Origin: CALECP01 sp964389925
GTDB lineage: Bacteria > Chloroflexota > Anaerolineae > Promineifilales > Promineifilaceae
Direction of reading: 5' to 3'
NCBI GenBank assembly: GCA_964389925.1
Contig: CAYMGE010000002.1
Location: 1-64,000, forward strand
DNA: 64,000 nucleotides
The notes beneath the pieces are model-generated. The model saw only the letters and a list, made by a program, of their open reading frames with translations, searched no databases and was not told the DNA's origin. Shown here piece by piece: positions 50,510-60,323 of the stretch (position 1 is its first letter; every line of letters begins with the position of its first letter). The position numbers and the translations under genes were made by a program.

Positions 50510-50827
50510 AGATTCCTAGAATAGTTGGAGTCTTCGCTTTACGCTAGCGAAATTATGCGGTTCCAAGCTGTAACACATGCACCTACTAAAAGAAAAGCGC
50601 GTATTCCATTAAACATCCACAACAGAAGAATGGATTCCCACCTATTGAAATACACGCAAAAGAAAAAAGCCCCCGTTTGAGGAGCTTTTGAAGAGGAGAA
50701 GGAGAAAATGATTCTTAATACCCAAAGGATAAAGCATTTTTTCCATTTCCCTCATCCAAATTTTTACATTTTGCGCGTCAATGAAATAACACTTGTCGTG
50801 AATGAAACGAACATTAAAGCAAGATAA
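50510..50827. other. Intergenic region with hairpin and possible short gene
   Basis: 318 bp. A stem AAAAGC-N-CC / GG-N-GCTTTT (50665-50689) fits a bidirectional terminator for the lipoprotein transcript. The rest of the right part is AT-rich and holds the short candidate reading frame at 50708. Confidence 0.5.
50708..50827 (+). CDS. Candidate 39-residue small protein
   Basis: ATG preceded by AGAGGAGAAGGAG with about 4-6 bp spacing, one of the strongest Shine-Dalgarno signals in the window. It encodes about 39 residues (MILNTQRIKHFFHFPH ... NETNIKAR) ending one base before the stop of the opposite-strand lipoprotein gene. The sequence is basic with many His and Phe. It may be a leader peptide or small regulator, or chance; no homologue is known to me. 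Confidence 0.35.
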   Translation: MILNTQRIKHFFHFPHPNFYILRVNEITLVVNETNIKAR

Positions 50828-52393
50828 TCACTCAGATGGTGCAATGATTGCGTCGCACGAGGCACCGTTTAGGTTGAGCGTCTCGGCTGATATCCATCCT
50901 GTCTCATTCAAAAACAGCGAGCTGTTCATCAAATCAACTCGCACCCACCCGTCTTGACGTTCGATGAGTGCCGCAAAGCTCGTCTCGGCCGAAAGCGTGC
51001 CGACCACGGCCGAGTCAGGATTAGGCTCTGCACGCACCACGACCTCTGCCTGCGGCATTGTGTAACAGCTCGTTGCTTGAACTGCCACGGCAAGCGGTAA
51101 GTTCTCACATGTCTCGCTCAACGTATAGCTGCCGTTGGGCGCAAACCAGCGATAGCGAAAAATACCGGTGTTGGCTGCTTGTGCCATGCCGGGTTCAAAG
51201 CCAAACCAGCCTGTGACCGTCTGTGCATTTAGGATCACCATCGTCTCGGCCGGCAGCGTTGCAAACACCCCTGACTGCACACGAGGCCGCTGGTAGGTGA
51301 CACTATCCTCGGTCGTTTTCAAGTGGCATGGATTTTCACTAAATGCAGTTGTCGCAGGTTGGGCGCGGTCGATATTAGAAATAAGCCAGCCGTTTTCTAC
51401 ACGTGCCAGATCAAAAAAGATATTTTGCACAGTTGACTGATTGAGCGTCACTTTGACACGTACCTCTGTCGCACCGCGCTGCTGAATGCCATAGAAGTAG
51501 CTCGCAACCTGTTCTGTAATGCCTGTTAGCTCTCCAATCCTCTCTGCCTGAATCTCTCTTTTGAGTTTGTTCGTCACAAAGTCGAGGCTGCTCAACCCCG
51601 TTGGGTCTTGAAGGTAGGTCTGCATAAACGCATTCACCGTGTTGCCGGCGGTGGCTATCTCGGCCGAACTCACCGTTATCTCTTCCGTCTGCACCAGCAC
51701 CTTCTCTTCCAAGACATAAACAAGTCTTGCCTCCTCACTAGGGCAACAGGGAGAATCTTCCCGCCCGCGCTGGGTCAAATCGAGCGTCATCCCCTCATCG
51801 TCAATCGACATAGCATGAATGATGACGCGGTCGCCGATCAACACCGTGTCCACGATTGTCGGCATATTTTCGACCATCTCGACAATAAAAAGCTCATAGA
51901 AGATGCCTGTTCCACCCGTGTTTGTTGCCAAGATGACAGCGGCCTCTCTATCGCCGTCTCCATCTAGGTCACCAAAAGCATGAACATCGCTGAGTCGAGA
52001 ATAGATGCGAATGGGGGAATCGGCCGATACAACCTGCTGAAACTCACCGTCCGTTAATTGAACAGCACCACTTCCGGCAAATGTGGTTGGATAGGGGCTA
52101 TTTCGCAACAGCTCAAACGTTAGCCTTGCCATCGGTGTTGGCGTATTGGTTGGCTCAAGTGTCGCGGTCGGCGGTGGGGTCTCTGTTGGCTGGGGCGTAT
52201 CCGTTGGCTCAAGCGTGTTGGTTGGGCTAGGTGAAGGCGCAACCGTCGGAAATGTAATCTCTGTGGGTTTTGGCGTTGGTATTAGCACAGTTAGCGGCTC
52301 GGTTACTGTTGAGAGAGGGGCGCGTTCTCGTGGAAGTTGCCCACAAGCTGTCAGCACCAATATAAATAGCAGCCATAGTCGGATTGGTCTCAT
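50828..52393 (-). CDS. Lipoprotein with Pro/Thr linker and SH3-like domains
   Basis: 521 residues. Lipobox LTAC (Cys17), then a long repeat of PT-rich units (about 30-87), a domain with FGDLDGDGDREAAVIL (FG-GAP-like calcium motif) and C-terminal bacterial-SH3-like region (VVVRAEPNPDSAVVGTLSAETSFAALIERQDGWVRVDL...GWISAETL). It is anchored outside the membrane, perhaps sensing or binding cell wall. ACGGAG is 6 bp before the ATG. Confidence 0.82.
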   Translation of the reverse strand: MRPIRLWLLFILVLTACGQLPRERAPLSTVTEPLTVLIPTPKPTEITFPTVAPSPSPTNTLEPTDTPQPTETPPPTATLEPTNTPTPMARLTFELLRNSPYPTTFAGSGAVQLTDGEFQQVVSADSPIRIYSRLSDVHAFGDLDGDGDREAAVILATNTGGTGIFYELFIVEMVENMPTIVDTVLIGDRVIIHAMSIDDEGMTLDLTQRGREDSPCCPSEEARLVYVLEEKVLVQTEEITVSSAEIATAGNTVNAFMQTYLQDPTGLSSLDFVTNKLKREIQAERIGELTGITEQVASYFYGIQQRGATEVRVKVTLNQSTVQNIFFDLARVENGWLISNIDRAQPATTAFSENPCHLKTTEDSVTYQRPRVQSGVFATLPAETMVILNAQTVTGWFGFEPGMAQAANTGIFRYRWFAPNGSYTLSETCENLPLAVAVQATSCYTMPQAEVVVRAEPNPDSAVVGTLSAETSFAALIERQDGWVRVDLMNSSLFLNETGWISAETLNLNGASCDAIIAPSE

Positions 52394-52741
52394 GTATACT
52401 CCGTTCGTTGATCACGATTACGAGGATAATACATGGGAATATCACCTGCATGACCTCCCACTCACAGATGTATAACTTTCATACAACCCGCTCGATAGGA
52501 GTCCATGCAAATGCCTCCTCGTCACGCTGCACATGACCGAGACTGGGAAACAGCATGTGGTAGAAGAGGGTCAACAGGCTCTCATTGACAAATCGGCCGA
52601 ACAAGCGAGTTTTTCATATCACAATTGTATCTCACCTATCCCCACGCATGAATATCGCTTATACCCAGCGTTACCACTGGAAAACTGTGCAAGAGAAGGT
52701 CTCTATGTGCGCTCGATTGGGGTTCGTCATAAAATCAGGCC
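52394..52741. other. Divergent region before trpC
   Basis: 348 bp between the lipoprotein and trpC genes. A TATTAT box on the minus strand (about 52430) may serve the lipoprotein gene. TAAAAT at 52730-52735 lies six bases before the trpC ATG. Short plus-strand frames are present but not supported; they do not contain a run of Trp codons, so no classical leader is seen. Confidence 0.4.
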
Positions 52742-53563
52742 ATGAGTGTCTCAAAAACAGTGAAAACACGTGGAAAAATTCTTGACGAGATCATGCGCTA
52801 TCATCGGGAGCAGTTGCCAAAAATCAAGCGCGATGTCCCGCTACGCGATGTACAGGCGTTTGCGACCATCATGCCGAAACCGTTTGACTTCTATGCGGCA
52901 CTTGCCAAAGAGGGCGTGTCGTTGATTGCAGAATGCAAGAAAGCGTCGCCGAGCAAGGGCGTGATCGTGCGTGATTATGATCCTATTCGATTGTCAAGAC
53001 GGTATGTTCGGGGAGGGGCGGCCGCTATTTCAGTGCTGACTGATGCGCGGCATTTTCAGGGGAGTTTGAGCGATCTACGCGATGTGCGCGAGGCAACGTT
53101 CGAGGCTGGCATCCCCCTGCTTCGCAAGGATTTCACCTTTGACCCCTATCACGTCTATGAGGCACGAGCGGCAGGAGCCGATGCAATTCTGTTGATTGCA
53201 GCCGTGTTGGGCAAGGGGCAGATGCAGGAGTTACTTGCGTTGACGGACAGTTTGGGGATGAATGCGCTGGTCGAGGTGCATTCAGAGGCCGAATTGCAAC
53301 AGGTTCTGGACATTAAGCCGCGCATCATCGGCGTGAATAATCGCAATTTACAGACGTTTGAGGTTGATTTTGAAAATACACGCCGTCTGCGAAATATGAT
53401 CCCAGAGGAGATTTTGGCTGTGGGAGAGAGTGGGCTGCAATCGGCCGATGATGTCCGCACGATGCGAATTATCGGTGTCAACGCGATTCTGGTCGGTGAA
53501 ACGCTTGTTAAGAGCAAAAGCCCGCTAGCGACTGTGCGAGAGTTTGTGGCAGCAGGGCAATAG
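52742..53563 (+). CDS. trpC: Indole-3-glycerol-phosphate synthase
   Basis: 273 residues, TIM barrel. SLIAECKKASPSKGVI (catalytic Lys and substrate loop), SVLTDARHFQGSL, PLLRKDFTFDPYHVYEARAAGADAILLI, EVHSEAELQQVL, IIGVNNRNLQTFEVD (catalytic Asn) and GESGLQSADDV are complete. It converts CDRP to indole-3-glycerol phosphate in tryptophan synthesis. No other trp gene is adjacent. The start places a TAAAAT box six bases upstream. Confidence 0.97.
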   Translation: MSVSKTVKTRGKILDEIMRYHREQLPKIKRDVPLRDVQAFATIMPKPFDFYAALAKEGVSLIAECKKASPSKGVIVRDYDPIRLSRRYVRGGAAAISVLTDARHFQGSLSDLRDVREATFEAGIPLLRKDFTFDPYHVYEARAAGADAILLIAAVLGKGQMQELLALTDSLGMNALVEVHSEAELQQVLDIKPRIIGVNNRNLQTFEVDFENTRRLRNMIPEEILAVGESGLQSADDVRTMRIIGVNAILVGETLVKSKSPLATVREFVAAGQ

Positions 53564-53576
53564 TGACTATGTTAAA

Positions 53577-53619
53577 CGTAAGGCGTATTGCGTGTTCTGT
53601 ATATGCAATACGCCTTACG
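53577..53619. terminator. Perfect 15-bp hairpin between trpC and the subtilase
   Basis: CGTAAGGCGTATTGC, 13-base loop, exact complement. It lies between converging genes, so it can end both transcripts. The wording shares GCGTATTGCGTGT with 62046-62070, and the heptads GGCGTAT-TGCGTGT-TCTGTAT are 7-bp periodic. Confidence 0.6.
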
Positions 53620-53635
53620 ACCAAATCGATCTCCG

Positions 53636-56494
53636 CTATTGCTGTAGCCAGAAGGAGACCCACGGAGATGCGTCCAGCTTGCGCCACCCATCTCCGCCCG
53701 TGAGTGCGAGATAAAACTTGAGTTCATGGCGGAGTCCGGCAGCCGGGTCCATGTGTAGCTCTTCATAGGGCATAAACAACTCAAAGTTTGTGTAGGATTC
53801 GTTGGCTGAATTAGGGGTAAATGTCCGTCCAACGGCGACATCGCCCTGTTGTGTTCGATAGCGGTTGTTGAAGTCACGCAGCGGCCGATTTGCGCTATTA
53901 TCAAAGTAGAAAAACGCCGTCAAGCCTGCGGGCTTACCTGCCCCATTGCGAACGTCTAAATTGGCGCGAATCACCATGCCATCGACCCCATCGCGTGTCA
54001 TATTATGTTGAACGCTGATATTTGAGATCGTGCCGCCACCAAGGCGGCCGGCATCGCTGCTATATCTGAAAGAGAGCGGATTGCTGTTTGCCAATGCGTT
54101 GCCGTTCGAGTCAAAGATAGCCACTCGAAAGCTGAGTTGATGTGCGCCAGCCCCTAACTCCAACTCACTGTAGGGTAGAAATAGTGGGTAATCGCTAAAA
54201 CGTGCGTCATCATAAATTGGCGTAAAGTCATTTGTTGAAGCGATATTGCCACTTGAATTGACAAATTGTTCATTTCTATCTGGCAACGGGTTGCCCCCGC
54301 TGTCGTAGAACGTGGCGACCGCAAAGCCGCGCTGCTGGTTCATATTGCTGACCCGAAAATCGGTGTAGATCAGCATCCCTTTTTGCTGACTAACATAAAC
54401 GTTGTGCTCCATCTCAACCGTGTTAATAGTGGCGGATGGTGTGCCGGCACGTGGGGCGGGATCGGCCGAGCTTGGTGCATTCCCCAGCGTCAAAAACCCA
54501 CTTCCATACCCATAATCATAGCCGGCGGGGCCAGCATCTATCGCGTTGTCGAGCAGATAGTTGCGGACATCATCGGCCGATGCCTGTGCATTAGCCGAGA
54601 AAAGGATAGCAGCGGCTCCTGCCACGTGCGGCGCGGAGGCGGAGGTTCCATGAAATGGCTCCCCAATATAGCTACTTCCGCTGACCCCTGCTGGGGCAGA
54701 AATATCCGGTTTGTCACGCCCGTCAAGCGTCGGTCCTTGTGAACTATATTCCGCAAGCGAGCTGTCTTGCCAATTGACGGCTCCCACCGTCAACGCGCTT
54801 GGGGCATCACCGGGAGAGAGCAGACTATATTGTGGGTGGGCGTAGGGAAGGTCAACATAGCTGGTAAACAAGTTTAATTTGCTAGGGCGCGTCACATCAT
54901 ATCCCTGAATGACGAGATAGTAGGGTCTATTTGCCAACTCCGTCACATATCCTTCAAAAGGGACATCCGTTGCGCTACCTCCCTGCGGATCCCATGCCTT
55001 GTGTTCCCAATCTTCTATATCCAAATCTAGCTCATCGGCACTCACAATAAAAAAGTCAAAATCTTGTGTCGCACCGCCCCAAACGTCATCCCAAGAAAGG
55101 AAGACCTGAACCGCGCCAAAATGGTCAAAAGAGAGCAGTTCACCGCCGTGTGGAAATTCATGAAAGCCGTTGCCATTTTCGTCTGTGAACTCCATGTAGA
55201 GATGTTCTTCGGCCGAATTTCCCGCTGCATTAACCCACAAAATGCCGTTGTCCGTTGCCCGCTTGACAGCCTCCACATCTGGCCCTGTGCCGTCCATAGG
55301 CGCAAAGAAAGTACCGGCCGAATACGAGATAATGGCGACATTTTGCGCGATCATCCAATCAACCGCGTTTTCAAATTCAATATGCGTTTCAGCCTGTGCA
55401 AAAAAAAGCTCTATGCCGGGAGCCATCTCGTAAATGATTTCCGCAGACGCTGTTCCATGCACGCCGCGCATCGCGTTGAGCGCGTCTGGTGCTTGCATCG
55501 TCGTGACCGATGATGGCAAATCTGTGCCAAGCAACGCTTGATAATTGCCAAATCCGCCGGGATCGATGACCCCTACCCTGACCCCTTGTCCTGTAAATCC
55601 GGCTGCGTGCCACTGATCGGCCGCCGTATTTGCAACCCCTTCACCAACGACCTGAGCATTCACGGCCTGCTCCACGATAATATCAGGTGTCCGCACCCCA
55701 ACGACGTGCGGTGTGTAGGCGAGCTGCACAAGACGCACAACCGCATCCTCTGAAGAGGCCGCCTGTTGCAACTCAGACAGTGGAATGCCTATCTCGATCT
55801 CATTGCCGTGGCTGCCTAGGTTGGTGATGTTGTTCTCCTCTAGGATGGGCGTAATGAGCGACATATCCTCTGTATCGAGGATCAAAACCAAACGCAGTTC
55901 GTCATCTTCATTAATGAGCCTGCGCTTGCGAGCAAGATCGACGGCTGCGTCAAACCCTTCTAACTCATAGGCCAAGGCAAAATCGAGATAGGCAGAATTG
56001 AGTTTGATCGCCGTCAATAGCCCTGTCTCACCCATGATTTCGCGCAAAGCGCGAAACCCTTCCTTCTCGTACATCTCGATCAGCAGACGATAAACTTCAC
56101 GCAATGTTTGCTCGTCAGACAGATCTAAATTTGCCATCAAGGTGGCTATTTCTGGATATTTTTCGATCAACTCGGCTAACTTTGGTGATTTGCTGATGTC
56201 GATGCTGCCCGTATCGACAGAGCCGACATCGCCCACAATAATGACGGTTGGTACGGGGGTGGGATCGGCCGATTCCCCCTGTTCCCCCGTCTCATCCTCT
56301 GGCTCCGTCGTTGCCAACACGGTCGGTAAAGGAGCCTGCGACTCAAGCGTCACCTCTGTCACCACCTCGCCAACGGGTTGCTCGCTCTCTGGCTCCTCAT
56401 CGCTGGGTCGCAAATATAGCAAGCCTGCTAGCCCGATTGCAATCACTAATAACGTCCCAAATAGCGCAAGCATAATAGTCGTCTGTTTTGTCAT
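53636..56494 (-). CDS. Membrane-anchored subtilisin-like (S8) serine protease
   Basis: 952 residues. A membrane anchor at 8-28, an acidic Pro/Thr linker, a propeptide-like helical region (about 105-250), then the S8 core with Asp311 (VIDPGGFG), His346 (RGVHGTASAE), Asn426 (NAAGNSA) and Ser618 (GTSASAPHVAG). The last 270 residues are two repeated beta domains (HNVYVSQQKGMLIYTDF and HNMTRDGVDGMVIRANL), each ending in L-P-Y-x-E-L or M-P-Y-E-E-L. AAGGAG lies 10 bp before the ATG. It is the last gene of the kinase operon. Confidence 0.92.
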   Translation of the reverse strand: MTKQTTIMLALFGTLLVIAIGLAGLLYLRPSDEEPESEQPVGEVVTEVTLESQAPLPTVLATTEPEDETGEQGESADPTPVPTVIIVGDVGSVDTGSIDISKSPKLAELIEKYPEIATLMANLDLSDEQTLREVYRLLIEMYEKEGFRALREIMGETGLLTAIKLNSAYLDFALAYELEGFDAAVDLARKRRLINEDDELRLVLILDTEDMSLITPILEENNITNLGSHGNEIEIGIPLSELQQAASSEDAVVRLVQLAYTPHVVGVRTPDIIVEQAVNAQVVGEGVANTAADQWHAAGFTGQGVRVGVIDPGGFGNYQALLGTDLPSSVTTMQAPDALNAMRGVHGTASAEIIYEMAPGIELFFAQAETHIEFENAVDWMIAQNVAIISYSAGTFFAPMDGTGPDVEAVKRATDNGILWVNAAGNSAEEHLYMEFTDENGNGFHEFPHGGELLSFDHFGAVQVFLSWDDVWGGATQDFDFFIVSADELDLDIEDWEHKAWDPQGGSATDVPFEGYVTELANRPYYLVIQGYDVTRPSKLNLFTSYVDLPYAHPQYSLLSPGDAPSALTVGAVNWQDSSLAEYSSQGPTLDGRDKPDISAPAGVSGSSYIGEPFHGTSASAPHVAGAAAILFSANAQASADDVRNYLLDNAIDAGPAGYDYGYGSGFLTLGNAPSSADPAPRAGTPSATINTVEMEHNVYVSQQKGMLIYTDFRVSNMNQQRGFAVATFYDSGGNPLPDRNEQFVNSSGNIASTNDFTPIYDDARFSDYPLFLPYSELELGAGAHQLSFRVAIFDSNGNALANSNPLSFRYSSDAGRLGGGTISNISVQHNMTRDGVDGMVIRANLDVRNGAGKPAGLTAFFYFDNSANRPLRDFNNRYRTQQGDVAVGRTFTPNSANESYTNFELFMPYEELHMDPAAGLRHELKFYLALTGGDGWRKLDASPWVSFWLQQ

Positions 56495-56528
56495 GAGAAA
56501 ATCTCCTTGTTTAAGATAAACCCTTTAG

Positions 56529-58034
56529 CTATGCGCTAAAAGCAGCAAGAAAGATACAAGCCCCTACGCCAAGTAAAACCAATCCTGCAATTGCCCAATT
56601 GTGCTGGGCTTTGTTGAATTCCTCAACGCTGTTCCACTGTCGATTACTCCAAGACCACTCACGCCCCTTGAACAAAACAGCGATAGAGAGAACGAGATTG
56701 AGCAACATGCCAACCACAGGAATAAATGAAAGAATCGTTGTGGCAATGATGAGATACCACATTCCATTGCCAAAGCCCCAAAAACCCGTCAGCAAAAAAC
56801 CACCCCAGCATAAGCCATGTCCTTCAGGTGGAAGCTGTTTTGACATATAGCCAGACTGTGAAACGGGGGGATTGGGGCTTTCCCATCTGAGCGGCTGGTC
56901 GGCCGGTGTTTGCGACTGAAAGGGAGCCGGCTTGTTATTAGTTACAGCCGGGAAAGGTGGAAATGGATCATGTCTGGGCGGTGGATTTTGCGGTGGCGGG
57001 AAGTGAGGGGATGAAAATCCACTGCTTTGTGGCGGCATTTTGGGCTGACGCAAGGCTGTCCGCATCTCGGCAATTGTGTTCCATCGGTCGGCCGGATTGC
57101 GTGCAACGGCCTTGAGAATCGCGTCCTCCGTGCTATCAGCGATCATCGGATTAAATTTGGTAATAGCTGGAAAGTTGAACGGATCTTCATGCGGTTGGCG
57201 CAGCGTCAACAGGTAGTGGAGCGTCGCGCCGAGCGCGTAGATGTCGCTGCGGGCATCTGTTTGACCAGAGCCATACTGTTCGGGGGGCGCGAAACCAGCC
57301 GTACCAAAGCTAGTCGTGTCTGTGCTTTTGCCCTGCTTGAAAAAGCGCACAATGCCAAAGTCGATCAGCTTGATGCGCTGATCGGCCGTCAGCATGATGT
57401 TATCGGGCTTGAGGTCGCGGAAGATAATCGGCCGTGGCTGCGTGTGCAGATAGTGCAGCACGTCGCAGAGCTGATCCGCCCACTCAAGCACCTTTTTCTC
57501 ATCGATTGGTTCGTTTTGCTGTTCAGCAATGTCCGCCAACGTTTTGCCCTCGATAAAATCCATCACGAGATAATGCTTGCCACCCTCGTCAAAGTAATCG
57601 ACCACGTTGGGCAAGTTGGGGTGAACGAGATTTGAGAGCAGCATTGCCTCTTGTTCAAAAGCGGCAATCGCATCGTTGATTTGTTGCTCGTCTGTCAGAA
57701 GCCCATCACTCATCTCTTTGAGCGCCCATTGTTTGCCGCGCAGTCGGGTGTCATCGACGAGATAGACGGCTCCCATGCCGCCCTGCCCAAGCACGCGGAT
57801 GATCATGTAGCGGTCTGCAAGCGTATGGTTGGTGGGCAAACGGCCTGTTGTACTTTGCCGCTGGAGCGGCCCCGTTTTCAAATCGGCCGCACATTGATAG
57901 CAGAAGTTGGCTTGCAGGTTGTTGGCTGCGCCGCACTGATGGCAGCGGCGCTCAGTGAGCAGTGAGCAGGAACAGTTTGTGCAAAAACGCGAATTCGGCC
58001 GATTTTCCGTGCCGCATTGTGGACAGTATTTCAT
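56529..58034 (-). CDS. Ser/Thr protein kinase with N-terminal zinc ribbons and C-terminal membrane helices
   Basis: 501 residues. Two short zinc ribbons (CPQCGTENRPNSRFCTNC and CHQCGAANNLQANFCYQC), then the kinase core: GQGGMGAVYLV, ALKEM, FRDLKPDNIML (Asp), DFG, APPEQ. A Pro-rich linker and two or three hydrophobic segments follow (LCWGGFLLTGFWGFGNG and the C-terminal end). The catalytic HRD is FRD. The ATG overlaps the stop of the upstream kinase (TAATG), and GGGAGG lies 12 bp upstream. Substrate unknown; it probably acts with the two sister kinases. Confidence 0.9.
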   Translation of the reverse strand: MKYCPQCGTENRPNSRFCTNCSCSLLTERRCHQCGAANNLQANFCYQCAADLKTGPLQRQSTTGRLPTNHTLADRYMIIRVLGQGGMGAVYLVDDTRLRGKQWALKEMSDGLLTDEQQINDAIAAFEQEAMLLSNLVHPNLPNVVDYFDEGGKHYLVMDFIEGKTLADIAEQQNEPIDEKKVLEWADQLCDVLHYLHTQPRPIIFRDLKPDNIMLTADQRIKLIDFGIVRFFKQGKSTDTTSFGTAGFAPPEQYGSGQTDARSDIYALGATLHYLLTLRQPHEDPFNFPAITKFNPMIADSTEDAILKAVARNPADRWNTIAEMRTALRQPKMPPQSSGFSSPHFPPPQNPPPRHDPFPPFPAVTNNKPAPFQSQTPADQPLRWESPNPPVSQSGYMSKQLPPEGHGLCWGGFLLTGFWGFGNGMWYLIIATTILSFIPVVGMLLNLVLSIAVLFKGREWSWSNRQWNSVEEFNKAQHNWAIAGLVLLGVGACIFLAAFSA

Positions 58035-60307
58035 TAGCGATCTGCCTCCCGAACAGCTGTGCCTAAGATAATGCGATAGTCACCACTTGTTCCGGAAGCA
58101 CCTTCAATTTCGATTGTATATTCTCCGACAAAGTCTACAACAAAGAAGATCGTTTCATTGTAATTTTCGGAAGCGTAATCGGCCGAGACAACCAAATTTC
58201 CCTCTGGATCATAGAGCGAGATGATGCCGTCGAGTCCGTTGTAACATTCTAGCGTGAGAACGTCTATTGACTCCTCAGCTGTCGTATAGGTATGAGAGGT
58301 CGTTTCGCCCGCCGTCACAAAGCCGGTCACGCTGTCATCAACAGGCAGCACGAGTAGAAAATAGGGGGTTGGGTCGGTGTCTGCATCTCGGCCGAATTCA
58401 GAAATTGCGAGTAGATAATCGGCCGAACTCTCTGGTGTAAAGACAACAGAATCGGCATCATTCCCAAAGCTGATCGTTTCTGCCAACGCATTTTCACCAG
58501 CCCCATACACCGCAATGTCTAGGTCTGCATCTATCTGTGGAACGACCAAAATGAGCAGTTCTTCCCCTGCATTAGCCACAAGCGAGTACGTTTCTATCCC
58601 GATCTCATCTCTAATTACCCCATCCACTTGATCGCCAACAGATATGGTCTCCCCTACAGGGGATTCTGTGGGTGGGGGCGGTTCAGGCGTTGCTAGCGGT
58701 ATGCCCAACACGATGCTGTCCCGAATCGCTAGGAAGGTTGGCTGCCAGCGTTCCCATGCGTCCCCTTTCTCTGACACAAGATTGACCATAATCATGGCAT
58801 TGCCCGACGTGCGAACCGCCGTCAAGTCGATGATGATGTCTTCGGCATCAGCTAAGTAGGTTGTGGTCGCTGCGCTTTGTCCATTGATAGAAAATAGCTC
58901 TGTCTCATTGATAACTTCAAGCGAGTCGTACTCTTCCCGAAATGATTCAAGCATGAATTCGAGCAGCGCGTCTGGAGCCAACCCCGCCACGCTTGCATCG
59001 GCAAACAGTGTTCCGGCTGCACCATCCGTGAAATCATCCGAATCAAAGCTGGCCTGTGAGTCTGCGTACTCAAAGCCATCGGCCGTCTCTTCCCGCACCC
59101 AACTATCGGGCAGCTGAATTGAAATTCCCCGCGTGCTATGCTCGATTTCGCTAAACCCAGCATAAGGATCGGGGGTGGCAGTTGGTGAAGGTGTCAGCGT
59201 GGGCGTTGGAGAGAGCGTTGGGGTCGGGGTATTCGTTGGTGTGTTGGTGGGCGTGCTTGTCGGCGGCAGCGCTGTTGGCGTGGGTGTTGGGGCAAATGCG
59301 GGCAAAATGACCTGCGACCCAAGCCAGCCAATTAAAATGAGGAGCGCAAGGACACCGCCCCCAATAAAGAGTGGCAGACGTGATTTGTTCGTTCCCGCTG
59401 AAGGAGAGGATAACGATGATGTGTCGGGTGGTGTGTAGGTCGGCTGCCTAACGGTGGCGGCTTGGCTGACGGGAGGCGGTGGGGTAGGTTGGGGGGTGGA
59501 AACTGGCGGCGCGGTTGAGAAGAGGGCGCGGGCGAAGGCATCGGCCGATGGATAGCGATCAGTCGTCGTCAACGCCATCGCCGTGTAGACTGCGCGGTTG
59601 ACCGCTGGCCCGCTCGTCTGGCTGCGTTCCGAGACGGCCGGCAAACGCACATTGCTAAACTGACGCGAAATGCTATCGGTCGGCTCTTCCCCAGTCAGCA
59701 AACAGTAAACGGTTGCCCCCAATGAGTAAACATCCGAATAAGGGCCTGTTCGCCCACCGTACTGTTCAGGTGGACTAAAGCCGGGTGAGACCGCTTTTGC
59801 CGCAACCTGTGTCTTGGCTTGCGCCGAGTTTAGTTTTGAGATGCCAAAATCGACCAGCATCGCCTGATTATTTTCAGTGATGATGATATTGGCTGGCTTG
59901 ATGTCGCGGTGGATAATCGACTGGTTGTGTAGATAGGAGACCGCATCACAAACCTGCTCAATCCACGGCTTGATCTCTGCCAGCGTGAAAGGGCGTTCCT
60001 GCGCCCGCATCCGATCTTGCAGGTTTGTGCCATCCACAAAGTCCATCACGAGATATTGACCTTGCTCTGGAATGATAAAGTGATCTGTGACGCGAGGCAG
60101 GTTGGGATGGCGCAAGTTTGCCAGCGTGGAGGCTTCATGTTGAAACTGCTGGCGGGCTTCGGCCGAACTCTCCGTACTTTCCTTGAGCGCAACACGCGCC
60201 CGTAGCGATATATCCCACGCTCGATAGACGTTGCCATAGCCACCGCCGCCGACAAACTCAACGATGCGGTAGCGATTGTAAATCACCTGACCTTTTTGAA
60301 GCTGCAT
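58034..60307 (-). CDS. Membrane Ser/Thr protein kinase with PsbP-like and PPC-like extracellular domains
   Basis: 757 residues. Kinase core with GGGGYGNVYRA, ALKE, HRDIKPANI, DFGISK and PPEQ; membrane segment at about 322-342; a PT-rich linker (about 345-390); a PsbP-like beta domain (ISIQLPDSWVREETADGFEYA); and a C-terminal PPC-like domain (SLVANAGEELLILVVPQIDADLDIAVYG). AAAGGAAACGGAC precedes the ATG. The extracellular parts likely bind a ligand; identity unknown. Confidence 0.92.
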   Translation of the reverse strand: MQLQKGQVIYNRYRIVEFVGGGGYGNVYRAWDISLRARVALKESTESSAEARQQFQHEASTLANLRHPNLPRVTDHFIIPEQGQYLVMDFVDGTNLQDRMRAQERPFTLAEIKPWIEQVCDAVSYLHNQSIIHRDIKPANIIITENNQAMLVDFGISKLNSAQAKTQVAAKAVSPGFSPPEQYGGRTGPYSDVYSLGATVYCLLTGEEPTDSISRQFSNVRLPAVSERSQTSGPAVNRAVYTAMALTTTDRYPSADAFARALFSTAPPVSTPQPTPPPPVSQAATVRQPTYTPPDTSSLSSPSAGTNKSRLPLFIGGGVLALLILIGWLGSQVILPAFAPTPTPTALPPTSTPTNTPTNTPTPTLSPTPTLTPSPTATPDPYAGFSEIEHSTRGISIQLPDSWVREETADGFEYADSQASFDSDDFTDGAAGTLFADASVAGLAPDALLEFMLESFREEYDSLEVINETELFSINGQSAATTTYLADAEDIIIDLTAVRTSGNAMIMVNLVSEKGDAWERWQPTFLAIRDSIVLGIPLATPEPPPPTESPVGETISVGDQVDGVIRDEIGIETYSLVANAGEELLILVVPQIDADLDIAVYGAGENALAETISFGNDADSVVFTPESSADYLLAISEFGRDADTDPTPYFLLVLPVDDSVTGFVTAGETTSHTYTTAEESIDVLTLECYNGLDGIISLYDPEGNLVVSADYASENYNETIFFVVDFVGEYTIEIEGASGTSGDYRIILGTAVREADR

Positions 60308-60323
60308 GTCCGTTTCCTTTTAA

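Noticed and set aside
52501..52700. trp attenuator or T-box upstream of trpC
   Set aside because: Only one Trp codon in the short leader-like frames and no T-box consensus or terminator/antiterminator pair.
52533..52745. 70-codon frame whose stop overlaps the trpC ATG
   Set aside because: The ATGA overlap is attractive, but the frame has no ribosome site, no family pattern and no Trp codon run, and the TAAAAT box before trpC lies inside it.
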